Shown piece after piece: positions 28,443 to 36,772 of a DNA stretch of 37,083 bases. A program made the translations under genes and the position numbers. Origin of the DNA: an uncultured Parasphingopyxis sp. GTDB taxonomy: Bacteria; Pseudomonadota; Alphaproteobacteria; Sphingomonadales; Sphingomonadaceae. The first letter of the stretch is position 1, and each line of letters begins with the position of its first letter. Location: positions 1 to 37,083 of the forward strand of contig NZ_CAKZNF010000077.1 in assembly GCF_937129435.1 (NCBI RefSeq), in the 5' to 3' direction. A model generated the notes under the pieces. The model did no database searches, was not told the origin of the DNA, and was given only the letters and a program-made list of their open reading frames with translations.

Positions 28443-29426
28443 ATCATCGCCACCAAGCCCCTGCCCGGCCCCTCGCCCTTCGCCGTCGATGCCGCCGAGC
28501 AGATCGCGCCGGAAAAATTCCGCGATCCGCTGGTCACCGCCAAGGGTGAGGATCGCGCGCATGTCGCGCTGCGGCAGCTGGAAACGCTCTGGTTCTGCAC
28601 CGGCACGCTCTGCAACCTCGCCTGCAAGACCTGCTATATCGAAAGCTCCCCGACCAATGACGCGCTCGTCTATCTGACGCTGGCCGAAGTCAAAACTTCT
28701 CTCAACGAGATCGAATCCGAAGGGTTAGGCACCAGCGAGATCGGTTTCACGGGCGGCGAACCTTTTATGAACAAGGACATCGTACCGATCCTTGAAAGCT
28801 GCCTCGAACGCGGTTTCGATGTGCTCGTCCTGAGCAACGCCATGCGGCCGATGCGGCGACATGAGGATGTTCTGCTCGATCTGCTGCAACGCTATGGGGC
28901 AAAGCTGACAGTCCGTGTCAGCCTCGATCACTATAGCCGTGAAATCCATGAAGCCGAGCGCGGGCGCGATACATGGGACAAGGCGATCGACGGATTGAAA
29001 TGGCTTTCGGATCAGGGCTTTTCGATCGCCGTCGCCGGACGCCATCTGGCGCATGAGGACGACGCCGAAGCGCGGCGCGGCTATGCGCAACTGTTCGCGC
29101 GCGAGGGCATTGCCATCGACCCCGCCGACCCGGCCCGGCTCGTCCTCTTTCCGGAAATGGATGCGACCGCCGACGTCCCGGAAATCACGACCGCCTGCTG
29201 GGGTATCCTCAATGTCGATCCGGCAAGCGTCATGTGTTCGAACAGCCGCATGGTCGTGAAGCATAAGGGCGACGATGCTCCGACCGTTGTCGCGTGCACG
29301 CTGCTACCCCATGGCGAGGACTTTCAAATGGGCCGGACGCTGAAGGAAGCGAGCCGCACCGTATCGCTCAACCACCCGCATTGCGCCCGCTTCTGCGTGC
29401 TCGGCGGTGCGAGCTGTAGTGGCTAG
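28443..29426 (+). CDS. radical SAM protein of unknown function, non-canonical start
   Basis: This 327-residue radical SAM enzyme has the 4Fe-4S motif C57-x3-C61-x2-C64 (CNLACKTCYIESSP). GFTGGEPFMN is the glycine-rich SAM-binding block, and RVSLDHYS is a conserved strand. The C-terminus has more cysteines (TACWGI, MCSN, HCARFCVLGGASCSG), which could bind a second cluster. The in-frame stop at 28419-28421 is that of the preceding gene, and no ATG, GTG or TTG follows before the Cys motif; the first in-frame ATG is at 28767, beyond it. The start is therefore placed at ATC 28443 because of the ribosome site; CTG 28461 is the alternative. The family recurs in alphaproteobacteria but I know no proven reaction. 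An organoarsenical role is inferred from arsM nearby. Confidence 0.82.
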   Translation: MIATKPLPGPSPFAVDAAEQIAPEKFRDPLVTAKGEDRAHVALRQLETLWFCTGTLCNLACKTCYIESSPTNDALVYLTLAEVKTSLNEIESEGLGTSEIGFTGGEPFMNKDIVPILESCLERGFDVLVLSNAMRPMRRHEDVLLDLLQRYGAKLTVRVSLDHYSREIHEAERGRDTWDKAIDGLKWLSDQGFSIAVAGRHLAHEDDAEARRGYAQLFAREGIAIDPADPARLVLFPEMDATADVPEITTACWGILNVDPASVMCSNSRMVVKHKGDDAPTVVACTLLPHGEDFQMGRTLKEASRTVSLNHPHCARFCVLGGASCSG

Positions 29427-29428
29427 TT

Positions 29429-29485
29429 TGTCAGAACCTCGCTTTCGCGAGGTCGCCGCACCAGCCCGAAAGGTCGAGTCTGACA
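29429..29485. repeat. nested inverted repeat between radical SAM gene and mtnP
   Basis: An outer 7-bp inverted repeat (TGTCAGA at 29429-29435, TCTGACA at 29479-29485) encloses a perfect 7-bp hairpin with a 4-base loop (acctcgc-tttc-gcgaggt, 29436-29453). It fills the gap between two convergent stops. It could be a bidirectional terminator, a small palindromic repeat or a MITE remnant. No second copy is seen in this window. Confidence 0.6.
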
Positions 29486-29486
29486 T

Positions 29487-30371
29487 TTAAACTTCCCGCG
29501 CCTCGAATACCCGTCCGCACACGGCATCGAGCTTCTCCATCACCCTTCGATCGGCAACGCCGAGATCGGTGATCAGCGAAATGTCCAGGACCGTATCGAG
29601 AGGATTTTCGGGGCGGGTTTCGGGCAGTGCCTTGGCGAATTCGACCACGGTGTTCACCGCGCGATCGGCATTGGCGTGCAGCGTCGCGAGAATGTCGTGC
29701 ACCTCGACATGGGCCTCGCCGTCACGCCAGCAGTCATAATCCGTCACCATGGCGATGAGCGCATAGGGCAGCTCGGCCTCGCGTGCCAACTTCGCTTCAG
29801 GCATCGCCGTCATCCCGATCACGTCGCAGCCCCATTGGCGATAGAGCTCGCTTTCGGCGCGCGAGGAGAATTGCGGCCCTTCCATGGCCAGATAGGTCGC
29901 GCCGCGATGGACATCGGCATCGGCCGCCTTCGCTGCCGTTTCTGCCATGTCGGACAGGCGCGGGCAAACCGGATCGGCCATCGACACATGCGCGCCGAGT
30001 CCAGCGCCGAAAAAGCTCTTCTCGCGTGCGAAGGTGCGGTCGATGAACTGGTCGACGATGACGAACTTGCCGGGCGGCAGGTCTTCGCGCAGCGAACCGA
30101 CGGCGGACAGTGAGATCATGTCGGTGCATCCGGCTCGCTTCAGCACATCGATATTGGCGCGAAAGTTGAGCGCGCTGGGCGGGATGCGATGGCCCTTGCC
30201 GTGGCGCGGGAGGAAGACGAAGCGTTTGCCGGCAATCTCCCCCAGTACCAGTTCATCCGAGGCTTCGCCCCATGGGCTCTCGACACGGATCGACTGCGCG
30301 TTTTCCAGCGCGTCCATGGCATATAGCCCCGATCCGCCGACGACGCCGATCACCCATTCCCTATCCGCCAT
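29487..30371 (-). CDS. mtnP: S-methyl-5'-thioadenosine phosphorylase
   Basis: This enzyme of the PNP/MTAP family (294 residues) splits 5'-methylthioadenosine into adenine and 5-methylthioribose-1-phosphate. Blocks seen are VVGGSGLY, FLPRHGKGHRIPPSALNFRANI, SLSAVGSLREDL, MEGPQFSSRAESELYRQWG and TDYDCWR. ATG 30371 is used because MADREW precedes the first strand directly; an upstream codon adds six residues. It converges on the radical SAM gene. Beyond methionine salvage, a nucleoside phosphorylase next to arsM and a radical SAM enzyme might act on 5'-arseno-adenosyl products; that is inference. Confidence 0.92.
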   Translation of the reverse strand: MADREWVIGVVGGSGLYAMDALENAQSIRVESPWGEASDELVLGEIAGKRFVFLPRHGKGHRIPPSALNFRANIDVLKRAGCTDMISLSAVGSLREDLPPGKFVIVDQFIDRTFAREKSFFGAGLGAHVSMADPVCPRLSDMAETAAKAADADVHRGATYLAMEGPQFSSRAESELYRQWGCDVIGMTAMPEAKLAREAELPYALIAMVTDYDCWRDGEAHVEVHDILATLHANADRAVNTVVEFAKALPETRPENPLDTVLDISLITDLGVADRRVMEKLDAVCGRVFEAREV

Positions 30372-30471
30372 AGCCGTCCCTTCCGTCATCTCTCACGCCG
30401 AGCCCTATCGTCCGCACATCCACAGGGCAAAGCCATTTCCCATCCATCTGAAATCGCGCTAGAATGTGACC

Positions 30472-30903
30472 ATGACAAAGCACATCGCGCTCGCCCTTGC
30501 CGCCCTCGCCCTCGGTACCCTTCCGCAAGCCGGCCACACGCAATCGCGCGGGATCGCCGGCGACTGGACGACGCAGGACGGCCGCGCCGTTGTCACGATC
30601 AGCCGTTGCGGCAGCGCGATCTGCGGCCGGCTGTCACGCATTCTGGCCGATACGCCGGACGGGCCGCCTGTCGACGAGAACAATCCGAATCCGCGCCTGC
30701 GCAACCGCCCGGTGCAGGGAATTACAGTTGTATCGGGCTTCGACGAACGCAACGGCAATGTCTGGCGCGGCGGGGAAATCTACGATCCGGAATCGGGCCG
30801 CAGCTACAATGCGCGGATGACGCTGAACGGCAATCGGCTCGAGGTTACCGGATGCGTCGCCTGGGGCGCGATCTGCCGCACCGAGACGTGGACGCGGAGG
30901 TAA
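30472..30903 (+). CDS. DUF2147 family exported protein
   Basis: This 143-residue protein has a signal peptide (about residues 1-24, ends HTQS). The DUF2147 domain shows GDWTTQDGRAVVTISRCG, CGRLSR, GGEIYDPESGRSYNARMTLNGNRLEVTGC and a closing ETWTRR. It is a lipocalin-like small beta domain of unknown function. ATG 30472 is used; a GTG at 30466 in the same frame is possible. It is divergent from mtnP. Confidence 0.85.
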   Translation: MTKHIALALAALALGTLPQAGHTQSRGIAGDWTTQDGRAVVTISRCGSAICGRLSRILADTPDGPPVDENNPNPRLRNRPVQGITVVSGFDERNGNVWRGGEIYDPESGRSYNARMTLNGNRLEVTGCVAWGAICRTETWTRR

Positions 30904-30930
30904 AAGTCCATCGAAGGTTCGGCGGACTCA

Positions 30931-31188
30931 TTGCCCCGCAGGCCAAGGCTGGCGAAGACCATTGCCGGTCTGTGTGTGGCGAATTCACTCTTGCTTCCGG
31001 TCTTGAAATGGTTCGGAGGCGACACGCCATTTCTCATCGGCGTCGCATCGAACTTCATTCTGTTCCACGCAATTTGGCTCGTTCAATTCAGAACCGTTAC
31101 TGAATGGAGCAAGATTGACGGCTCCATGCTTCGCATACCGCTCATAGTATTCGCGGTTTTTGGCAACATGACAGCATTCATGTTGTAG
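30931..31188 (+). CDS. possible small membrane protein
   Basis: This is an 85-codon ORF from TTG 30931 with two hydrophobic segments (about residues 9-26 and 34-51, and perhaps a third at 67-85). Its base composition is visibly lower in GC than its neighbours and its codon use is different. I recognise no family. It lies in an otherwise empty gap of 297 bases between the DUF2147 and FAH genes, so it may be a small acquired gene or chance coding. Confidence 0.45.
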   Translation: MPRRPRLAKTIAGLCVANSLLLPVLKWFGGDTPFLIGVASNFILFHAIWLVQFRTVTEWSKIDGSMLRIPLIVFAVFGNMTAFML

Positions 31189-31200
31189 CACTCTTCAGCG

Positions 31201-32205
31201 CTAGCTCCCCACCACTTCCTGCTCGATCGTGCCGAAGGTCGCGTGGCCGTGCTCGTCTTCCATCCAGATTTTCACCGTGTCGCCGGGCTTCAGGAACGGC
31301 GTTTTCATTTCGCCGCCCAAGATCTTCTCCACCATCCGCACTTCGGCAAGGCAGCTATAGCCCAGCCCGCCTTCGCTGATCGGCTTGCCCGGGCCGCCAT
31401 CCTCGTCGCGGTTGGAAACCGTGCCCGATCCGATAATCGAACCGGCGACCAGGTTGCGCGTCCTGGCGAGGTGCGCGACGAGCGTGCCGAAATCGAAGGT
31501 CATGTCGGTGCCCGCATCGGCGCGGCCGAATGGCTGTCCGTTGAGATCGACCATCAGCGGACCCGACAGCTTGCCATCGTTCCAGTTCGGCAGTTCGTCC
31601 GGCGTCACGAAGACGGGCGAAAAGGCGCTGGCGGGCTTCGACTGGACGAAACCGAAGCCCTTGCCGAGTTCGCCGGGGATCAGGTTTCGCAGCGACACAT
31701 CGTTGACGAGGCCGACAAGCTTGATCGCGTCGAGTGCATCTTCGCCGCTCGCACCCTGCGCCACATCGCCGGTCACAACGACGATCTCAGCTTCGAGGTC
31801 GCAGCCCCATTCGGTGTCCGGCAGCGGAATATCGTCGCGCGGCCCGATAAAGCTGTCCGATCCGCCCTGATACATCAGCGGGTCTTCCCAGAAACTGTCG
31901 GGCATTTCGGCGCCCCGTGCCTTGCGAACGAGTTCGACGTGATTGACGTACGCCGAACCGTCCGCCCACTGATAGGCGCGCGGCAGCGGCGAGGCGGCAT
32001 CATGCTCGTGGAACCGCTCCTTCGGGATCGTATCGTGCGCCAGGTCGGTCGCCAGCGCCCGGAGTTTCGGCGCAATCGCGTCCCAGTCGTCGAGCGCCGC
32101 CTGCAAGGTCGGCGCGATGTGCGATGCGTCGGCACACCAGGCGATATCGTGGCTGACGACGACAAGCCTGCCGTCGCGACCGTGTTTCAATGATCCGAGT
32201 TTCAT
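31201..32205 (-). CDS. fumarylacetoacetate hydrolase family protein
   Basis: This 334-residue enzyme has the FAH C-C hydrolase fold. The metal-binding acidic block is CDLEAEIVVV, followed by GLVNDVSLRNLIPGELGKGFGFVQSKPASAFSPV and the late block GSGTVSNRDEDG. The length and N-terminal domain match the sphingomonad and caulobacter FAH-type enzymes often linked to tyrosine/homogentisate breakdown, but no other gene of that pathway is here. The ATG at 32205 has AGGAG eight bases upstream. It is divergent from the DUF4129 gene. Confidence 0.88.
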   Translation of the reverse strand: MKLGSLKHGRDGRLVVVSHDIAWCADASHIAPTLQAALDDWDAIAPKLRALATDLAHDTIPKERFHEHDAASPLPRAYQWADGSAYVNHVELVRKARGAEMPDSFWEDPLMYQGGSDSFIGPRDDIPLPDTEWGCDLEAEIVVVTGDVAQGASGEDALDAIKLVGLVNDVSLRNLIPGELGKGFGFVQSKPASAFSPVFVTPDELPNWNDGKLSGPLMVDLNGQPFGRADAGTDMTFDFGTLVAHLARTRNLVAGSIIGSGTVSNRDEDGGPGKPISEGGLGYSCLAEVRMVEKILGGEMKTPFLKPGDTVKIWMEDEHGHATFGTIEQEVVGS

Positions 32206-32354
32206 CGGGAAGCTCCTGCGAATGAATTATTGTTGCCCTATGTGGCCAACGCGCAGGCCGCCGTCCATGTTGCATGGGCAGAAAATCGCTCGCAACGCAC
32301 GGGTCGCCCAGCTAGGGTATTGCCGATGAGGGGGACGAGCGAAAGCGGCTGGCG

Positions 32355-32999
32355 ATGACCAATGCGAGCGTGCCGACCGGCGGGGCCGGCAAGCAAGGCT
32401 TCGACTCCGCCTATGAACGGCTCGTCGAAAGCGGCGATTACCAGACGGAATTCGCGCAGCTTCCCACCCCCGAGCCGCTCCAACCGCCGCCGGATTGGTG
32501 GCTGTGGTTGCTTGACTTCTTTAGCGGAACGGGTGGCGCTTGGTCTGCTGTAATATGGACTATCGGCATCGTGCTTGGGGCGATTCTCACATTTTTCATA
32601 GGCTTGTGGCTGTTTCGCTATTTCGACGACCGCGTGACTTCCAAGACTGCCGACGAAGATGCCGAGCACTGGCGCCCCGAGGAACAGGCCGCCCGGTCTT
32701 TGCTCGCCGATGCCGACGCGCTGGCCGGAGAGGGACGCTATGCCGAAGCGGTTCACCTGCTCCTCCAACGCAGCATCGACGATATCCGCAGCCGCCTGCC
32801 CAATTTCCTGAAACCCGCGCTGACGAGCCGGGACATCGCCGATGCGCCGATGCTTCCGGCCGAACCGCGCGGCGCCTTCGCGTCGATCGCACGGATCGTG
32901 GAGCGCGGCATCTTCGCGCAGCGCCCGGTCGACGAGAGCGGGTGGGGCGAAGCGCGCAAGGCCTATGAGCGTTTCGCCTTCGGAGAGGCGTGGCGATGA
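32355..32999 (+). CDS. DUF4129 domain membrane protein
   Basis: This 214-residue protein has one transmembrane helix (about residues 64-88) preceded by a Pro/Trp-rich segment (PPPDWWLWLLDFF). A cytoplasmic DUF4129 domain follows with LLADADALAGEGRYAEAVHLLLQRSIDDI and LTSRDIADAP. In many bacteria this is the first gene of a MoxR/DUF58 operon, as here. Function is unknown. Its stop overlaps the next start in ATGA. Confidence 0.82.
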   Translation: MTNASVPTGGAGKQGFDSAYERLVESGDYQTEFAQLPTPEPLQPPPDWWLWLLDFFSGTGGAWSAVIWTIGIVLGAILTFFIGLWLFRYFDDRVTSKTADEDAEHWRPEEQAARSLLADADALAGEGRYAEAVHLLLQRSIDDIRSRLPNFLKPALTSRDIADAPMLPAEPRGAFASIARIVERGIFAQRPVDESGWGEARKAYERFAFGEAWR

Positions 33000-34195
33000 G
33001 CGAGAGCGGCGCCTCTCCCTTTTCGACGAAATCGGTGCTGATCATCGTCGTCGCGCTGATCGTGGGCTTTCTCGCCTTCATGCTCCTCCTCGCCTATGCG
33101 CCCGGCCTGAAGAGCGGCGAGAATGGCGGCGCGCACGGGCTCTCGCGCTCCGCCGTCGGATTTCGCGGGCTTCACGACCTGCTCGAAGAAACCGGTTTGG
33201 ATGTCAGCTATGCCCGCGATCCCGAAGGCGGCACCAGCTACGGTCTGACGATCGTCACGCCGCAGTTCGACAGCGACCCCGAACGGATCGACCAGCTGAT
33301 CGAGGAAGGCGGCTATTCTCCGACGCTGATCATCCTGCCGAAATGGTCGACGATGCAGGCGGGGCTCGATCGGGACGAGGTCGCCGCGATCGGCACCGGC
33401 ATGGCGGCCTCGGTCCTTCCCCTGCTTTCGGATCTCGGGAAGCTCCAGGTCACGGGTTCCGATACACGCGAAGGTGCGACGCTCGTGGCCCCCGATTTCG
33501 ATGCCCGCTACGCCGCGCCGGCCAGTTTGCAAGTTATGACCGGCGACCGGATCGAGCCGGTGATCGCCACGCCGGGCGGCGATATCGTGCTCGGCTATGT
33601 CACCGGCACCGAGACGTATATCCTTTCGGAACCCGACCTCCTGAACAATCAGGTCCTGTCCAGCGCCGAGCGCGCCCGCGCCGCGCTGACACTCATCGAC
33701 ACGCTCAACTATGAAGGCGGACCGATTTCGTTCGATCTCGTCGCCAACGGTTTCGGCGAGAGTGCGAACCTGCTCGTTCTGATGTTCGAGCCGCCTTTCC
33801 TGGCGCTGACGCTGTGCATGCTGGCTGCGGCGCTGCTCGCGGGCTGGCAGGCGTTCAATCGCTTCGGCCCGGCGCGGCGAGAGCCGCGCGCCATCGCCTT
33901 CGGCAAGCGCGCGCTCGTCGACAACAGCGCCGAACTGCTCAAGCTCGCCCGGCGCGAGCATCTGTCGGCGGAGAATTATGTCGGGCTGACCCGCGATACC
34001 GCCGTCGCCGCGATCGGCAATCCACGCGGGCTTTCCGGCCCCGAACTCGACAACTGGCTCGACGGGCTGAAAAAGGACGGCCCGTCATTCACATCGCTGG
34101 CCGCACGCGCCCATCGCGCACGCAGCCGGCAGGACATACTCGACGCCGCACAGGCGCTCTACCAATGGAGAAAGGCCGTCACCCATGAAGGTTGA
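32996..34195 (+). CDS. DUF4350 domain membrane protein
   Basis: This 399-residue protein has an N-terminal membrane helix (about residues 13-34). The extracytoplasmic DUF4350 region has [20 protein letters not shown] and [11 protein letters not shown], resembling a glutamine amidotransferase-like fold without clear catalytic residues. A second helix lies near residues 260-285, and the C-terminal tail is cytoplasmic. ATG 32996 (ATGA overlap) is preferred over GTG 32990. It is the middle partner of the MoxR operon. Confidence 0.83.
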   Translation: MSESGASPFSTKSVLIIVVALIVGFLAFMLLLAYAPGLKSGENGGAHGLSRSAVGFRGLHDLLEETGLDVSYARDPEGGTSYGLTIVTPQFDSDPERIDQLIEEGGYSPTLIILPKWSTMQAGLDRDEVAAIGTGMAASVLPLLSDLGKLQVTGSDTREGATLVAPDFDARYAAPASLQVMTGDRIEPVIATPGGDIVLGYVTGTETYILSEPDLLNNQVLSSAERARAALTLIDTLNYEGGPISFDLVANGFGESANLLVLMFEPPFLALTLCMLAAALLAGWQAFNRFGPARREPRAIAFGKRALVDNSAELLKLARREHLSAENYVGLTRDTAVAAIGNPRGLSGPELDNWLDGLKKDGPSFTSLAARAHRARSRQDILDAAQALYQWRKAVTHEG

Positions 34196-35141
34196 AGACA
34201 TCAAGCCGCTTGGCGACACGATCCGGGCGGAAATCGCCAAGGCCGTCGTCGGGCAGACCGAGACGATCGACCATCTGCTGATCGCGCTCTTCTCCTCGGG
34301 CCATTGCCTGCTCGAAGGGCCGCCCGGCACCGCCAAGACGTTTCTCGCGCAATGTTTCGCGCGCACATTGGGCCTCGATTACGGCCGCATCCAGTTCACG
34401 CCCGATCTGATGCCGAGCGACATCATCGGCGCCAACCTGTTCAACTTCCAGACGAGCGAGTTCACGCTGACGCGCGGCCCGATTTTCTGCGAATTGCTGC
34501 TCGCCGACGAGATCAACCGCACGCCGCCGAAGACCCAGGCCGCCTTGCTCGAAGCGATGCAGGAGCGATCGGTCACGATCGACGGCGACACGCTGAAGCT
34601 GTCAGATCGCTTCATGGTCGTCGCGACGCAGAACCCGATCGAGCAGCAGGGCGTCTATCCGCTGCCCGAGGCGCAGCTCGATCGTTTCCTGTTCAAGCTC
34701 GCCGTCGGCTATCCGAGCGAGGAGGACGAGCAGAAAATCGTCGCCGTCCATGGCAGCCGCTTCGGCGCGCCCCATGCGCAGGATTTCGGCATCGAAGCCA
34801 AGGTCGACGGCGCGAAGATCGGCGAGGCGATCGCCGCCGCCGCCGAGGTGAAGCTCGTCCCCGATATCGCCAACTATGTCGTCGCGCTGATCCGGGCGAC
34901 GCGCGAGACGCCCGATCTCGATGCCGGCGCCAGCCCGCGCGCCGCTTCGATGCTCGCCGGCGCCGCCCGCGCCCGTGCCGCGCTCGACGGCCGCGATTAT
35001 GTCATCCCCGACGATGTGAAGGCGCTCGCTCCGGCCGTGCTCCGGCACCGCGTCATCCTGTCGGCGGCGTCGGAAATCGACGGGCGCGATGCCGATGCCA
35101 TCGTCGCCAACATCATCGAACAGGTCGAGGCGCCGCGTTGA
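34185..35141 (+). CDS. MoxR family AAA+ ATPase
   Basis: This 318-residue ATPase has Walker A GPPGTAKT (45-52), Walker B LLLADEIN (104-111) and the MoxR block [39 protein letters not shown] is the sensor/arginine-finger region. A helical lid with GASPRAA follows. MoxR proteins act as chaperones for membrane or metal-containing complexes together with DUF58 and VWA proteins. It overlaps the upstream gene by 11 bases and the DUF58 start by TTGA. Confidence 0.93.
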   Translation: MKVEDIKPLGDTIRAEIAKAVVGQTETIDHLLIALFSSGHCLLEGPPGTAKTFLAQCFARTLGLDYGRIQFTPDLMPSDIIGANLFNFQTSEFTLTRGPIFCELLLADEINRTPPKTQAALLEAMQERSVTIDGDTLKLSDRFMVVATQNPIEQQGVYPLPEAQLDRFLFKLAVGYPSEEDEQKIVAVHGSRFGAPHAQDFGIEAKVDGAKIGEAIAAAAEVKLVPDIANYVVALIRATRETPDLDAGASPRAASMLAGAARARAALDGRDYVIPDDVKALAPAVLRHRVILSAASEIDGRDADAIVANIIEQVEAPR

Positions 35142-36319
35142 TCTATCCGAGCGCCCGTTCGGTCGTCCTGACCGCGCTCGGCGCGCCCGCCGCGCTCGTC
35201 ATCGGCGTGATGATGCCGCAGATCTGGTATGTGGGGCTCGTCTGGGTCGTGCTGATGGTGATGCTGACCGCACTCGACGCCATCTCGGCCAAGCCCCCCT
35301 CGAGCCTGAAACTCGAGCTTGAGGCTCCACCCGTCACCGGCGTCGGCGCACCGTTCATCGCGACGGTGCACGCGCGGTTCGTGCGCAAGGACGGCAGCGT
35401 CAGTCCGCGCGGGGCACCGCGCCGGGTGGAGATCGCAGCGGCGCTCGGCGACCGGCTCGATCCGTCGGGCAGCCGGCGTGCCTTCGTCCCGATGGTCGGC
35501 GGTCAGGCCGCGTTCGATATGGAACTGACGCCGAACCGGCGCGGACCGGCCGAGATCGCTGGTATCTGGGCCCGCTGGCAGGGCCCGCTCGGCCTGGCCT
35601 GGGCGCAAAAGCATGATCAAACGCAATACGAGATCGCTGTGACGCCGGACATCTCGCCGATCTACGACGAGGGCGTGCAGCTGTTTTTGCGCGACGCGGC
35701 CTTCGGCCTGATCGCGCAGATCGAGCGCGGCGAAGGCAATGAGTTCGAGGCATTGACCGAGTTTCAGACCGGCATGGACAAGCGCGCGATCGACTGGAAG
35801 CAATCGGCGCGGCATCTCGAGCTCCTCGCCAAGGAATATCGGACCGAGCGCAACAACCATATCGTCTTCGCGCTCGATGCCGGACGGACGATGTGCGAGC
35901 CGATCGACGGCGTGCCGCGGATCGACCGCGCGATCAGCGCGGGGCTGACGGCAGCCTATGTCGCGCTCAAGGGCGGCGACCGCACGATGCTGTTCGGCTT
36001 CGCCCGTCGCCCGGTGCTCGCCAGCCCCTTCGCCTCCGAAACGCGCAGCTTCGCGCGGCTGCAACAGGCAGCTGCCGGGCTCGATTACCATGTCGGAGAG
36101 GAAGCGAATTACACGCTCGCCCTCGCCACCCTCTCGGCCCGGCTCAAGCGCCGCGATGAGGCGCCGCATCCGGACACGTTCGGAATGGTCAGCCTCATTC
36201 GACGGATCCTCGATCCAGGTCTCGCCCAACGCCGTCAGATAGGTCTGAAGCTGCCCGCGCCGGCATCCGCTGAGCGGCCGGCCAATCAGCAAACCTCGCC
36301 CGTCCGGCCAGACTGGTGA
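35138..36319 (+). CDS. DUF58 domain protein, 3' truncated and fused to foreign sequence
   Basis: It starts at TTG 35138, overlapping the MoxR stop. The genuine part covers residues 1 to about 339: two close membrane helices (about 8-50), a beta domain, and the DUF58 core with GNEFEALTEFQTGMDKRAIDWKQSAR, FALDAGRTM and ALATLSARLKRR. In the family the core then continues with a conserved strand and a VWA-like half. Here that part is missing, and after LKRR (about 36154) the frame runs 54 more codons through sequence antisense to a tilS gene. The open frame to 36319 is therefore an artefact of the junction, not a natural C-terminus. Confidence 0.85.
   Translation: MIYPSARSVVLTALGAPAALVIGVMMPQIWYVGLVWVVLMVMLTALDAISAKPPSSLKLELEAPPVTGVGAPFIATVHARFVRKDGSVSPRGAPRRVEIAAALGDRLDPSGSRRAFVPMVGGQAAFDMELTPNRRGPAEIAGIWARWQGPLGLAWAQKHDQTQYEIAVTPDISPIYDEGVQLFLRDAAFGLIAQIERGEGNEFEALTEFQTGMDKRAIDWKQSARHLELLAKEYRTERNNHIVFALDAGRTMCEPIDGVPRIDRAISAGLTAAYVALKGGDRTMLFGFARRPVLASPFASETRSFARLQQAAAGLDYHVGEEANYTLALATLSARLKRRDEAPHPDTFGMVSLIRRILDPGLAQRRQIGLKLPAPASAERPANQQTSPVRPDW
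36145..36166. other. junction of two unrelated gene fragments
   Basis: On the plus strand DUF58 homology ends at about 36154. On the minus strand TilS homology runs down to about 36146-36166 and then loses its family pattern. Both genes are thus cut within the same ~20 bases, with a short stretch that fits both. No target duplication or terminal repeat is seen. This looks like a join of two molecules. Confidence 0.75.
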
Positions 36320-36772
36320 GACGGACACCGGTTGCGGCCCGCAAGCCGAGGCTAGCCGCCCCGGCCGGGCGAGCCTCATCAGAAGCGTTTCTTCAACATC
36401 GCTACGCGTATGACCGAGGAGGAGACTCTGCGCGCCTGCCGCACGAGCGGCGCCCGCCAGCAAACCATGCCTGGCTTGCCGCGCCGCGTTCTGACCACTT
36501 CTGTCGCCTTGCCAGGTGAGGATTTGCGCGCTGTGCCCCAGGCTCGCAGCACGTTGCGCGACAAAGGCCGTCTCCTTGCGCGCTTCGAGGCGAAGGCCGT
36601 GATCAACCGTCAGGACAAGCAGCGCCCTGCCCCGGCTTTTGGCCCAGGCCGAGGTGAAATGAAGCAGGCTGAGAGAATCGCTGCCCCCGGATACAGCAAG
36701 ACAGACAGGGCCGCTGGACCCTGCTGCCATCCTGTCAATCAGAGAGCCAATATGATCGCCTAGCCGCGGCAA
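36146..36772 (-). pseudogene. tilS: second TilS (tRNA-Ile lysidine synthase), 3' truncated at the junction
   Basis: About 208 residues of a TilS are present from TTG 36772. The PP-loop SGGSDS is at 28-33, followed by TVDHGLRLEA, LLGHTRSDVEETLLMRLARPG, SPVWPDGRG and the WIEDPSNE motif with RVRMRRL. The rest of the core and the C-terminal domain are missing: past about 36146 the frame stays open, but only as antisense of the DUF58 gene. It differs strongly from the complete tilS at 3607-4542 and looks closer to TilS of Caulobacterales/Hyphomonadales-type bacteria (from memory). It overlaps the second ybgF by 13 bases. Confidence 0.8.

Noticed and set aside
28225..28677. Plus-strand ORF (150 codons) over the start of the radical SAM gene
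   Set aside because: Different frame, Arg/Ser/Pro-rich, crosses the flavoprotein stop; the Fe-S motif lies in the other frame.
34304..35137. Upstream extension of the DUF58 frame
   Set aside because: It runs out of frame through the MoxR gene, giving an Arg-rich sequence without family motifs. The real start is TTG 35138.
34997..36145. Continuation of the minus-strand tilS frame to a 591-residue protein
   Set aside because: Past the TilS homology the translation is only the antisense of DUF58 and MoxR coding sequence. The frame is open by high-GC codon bias.
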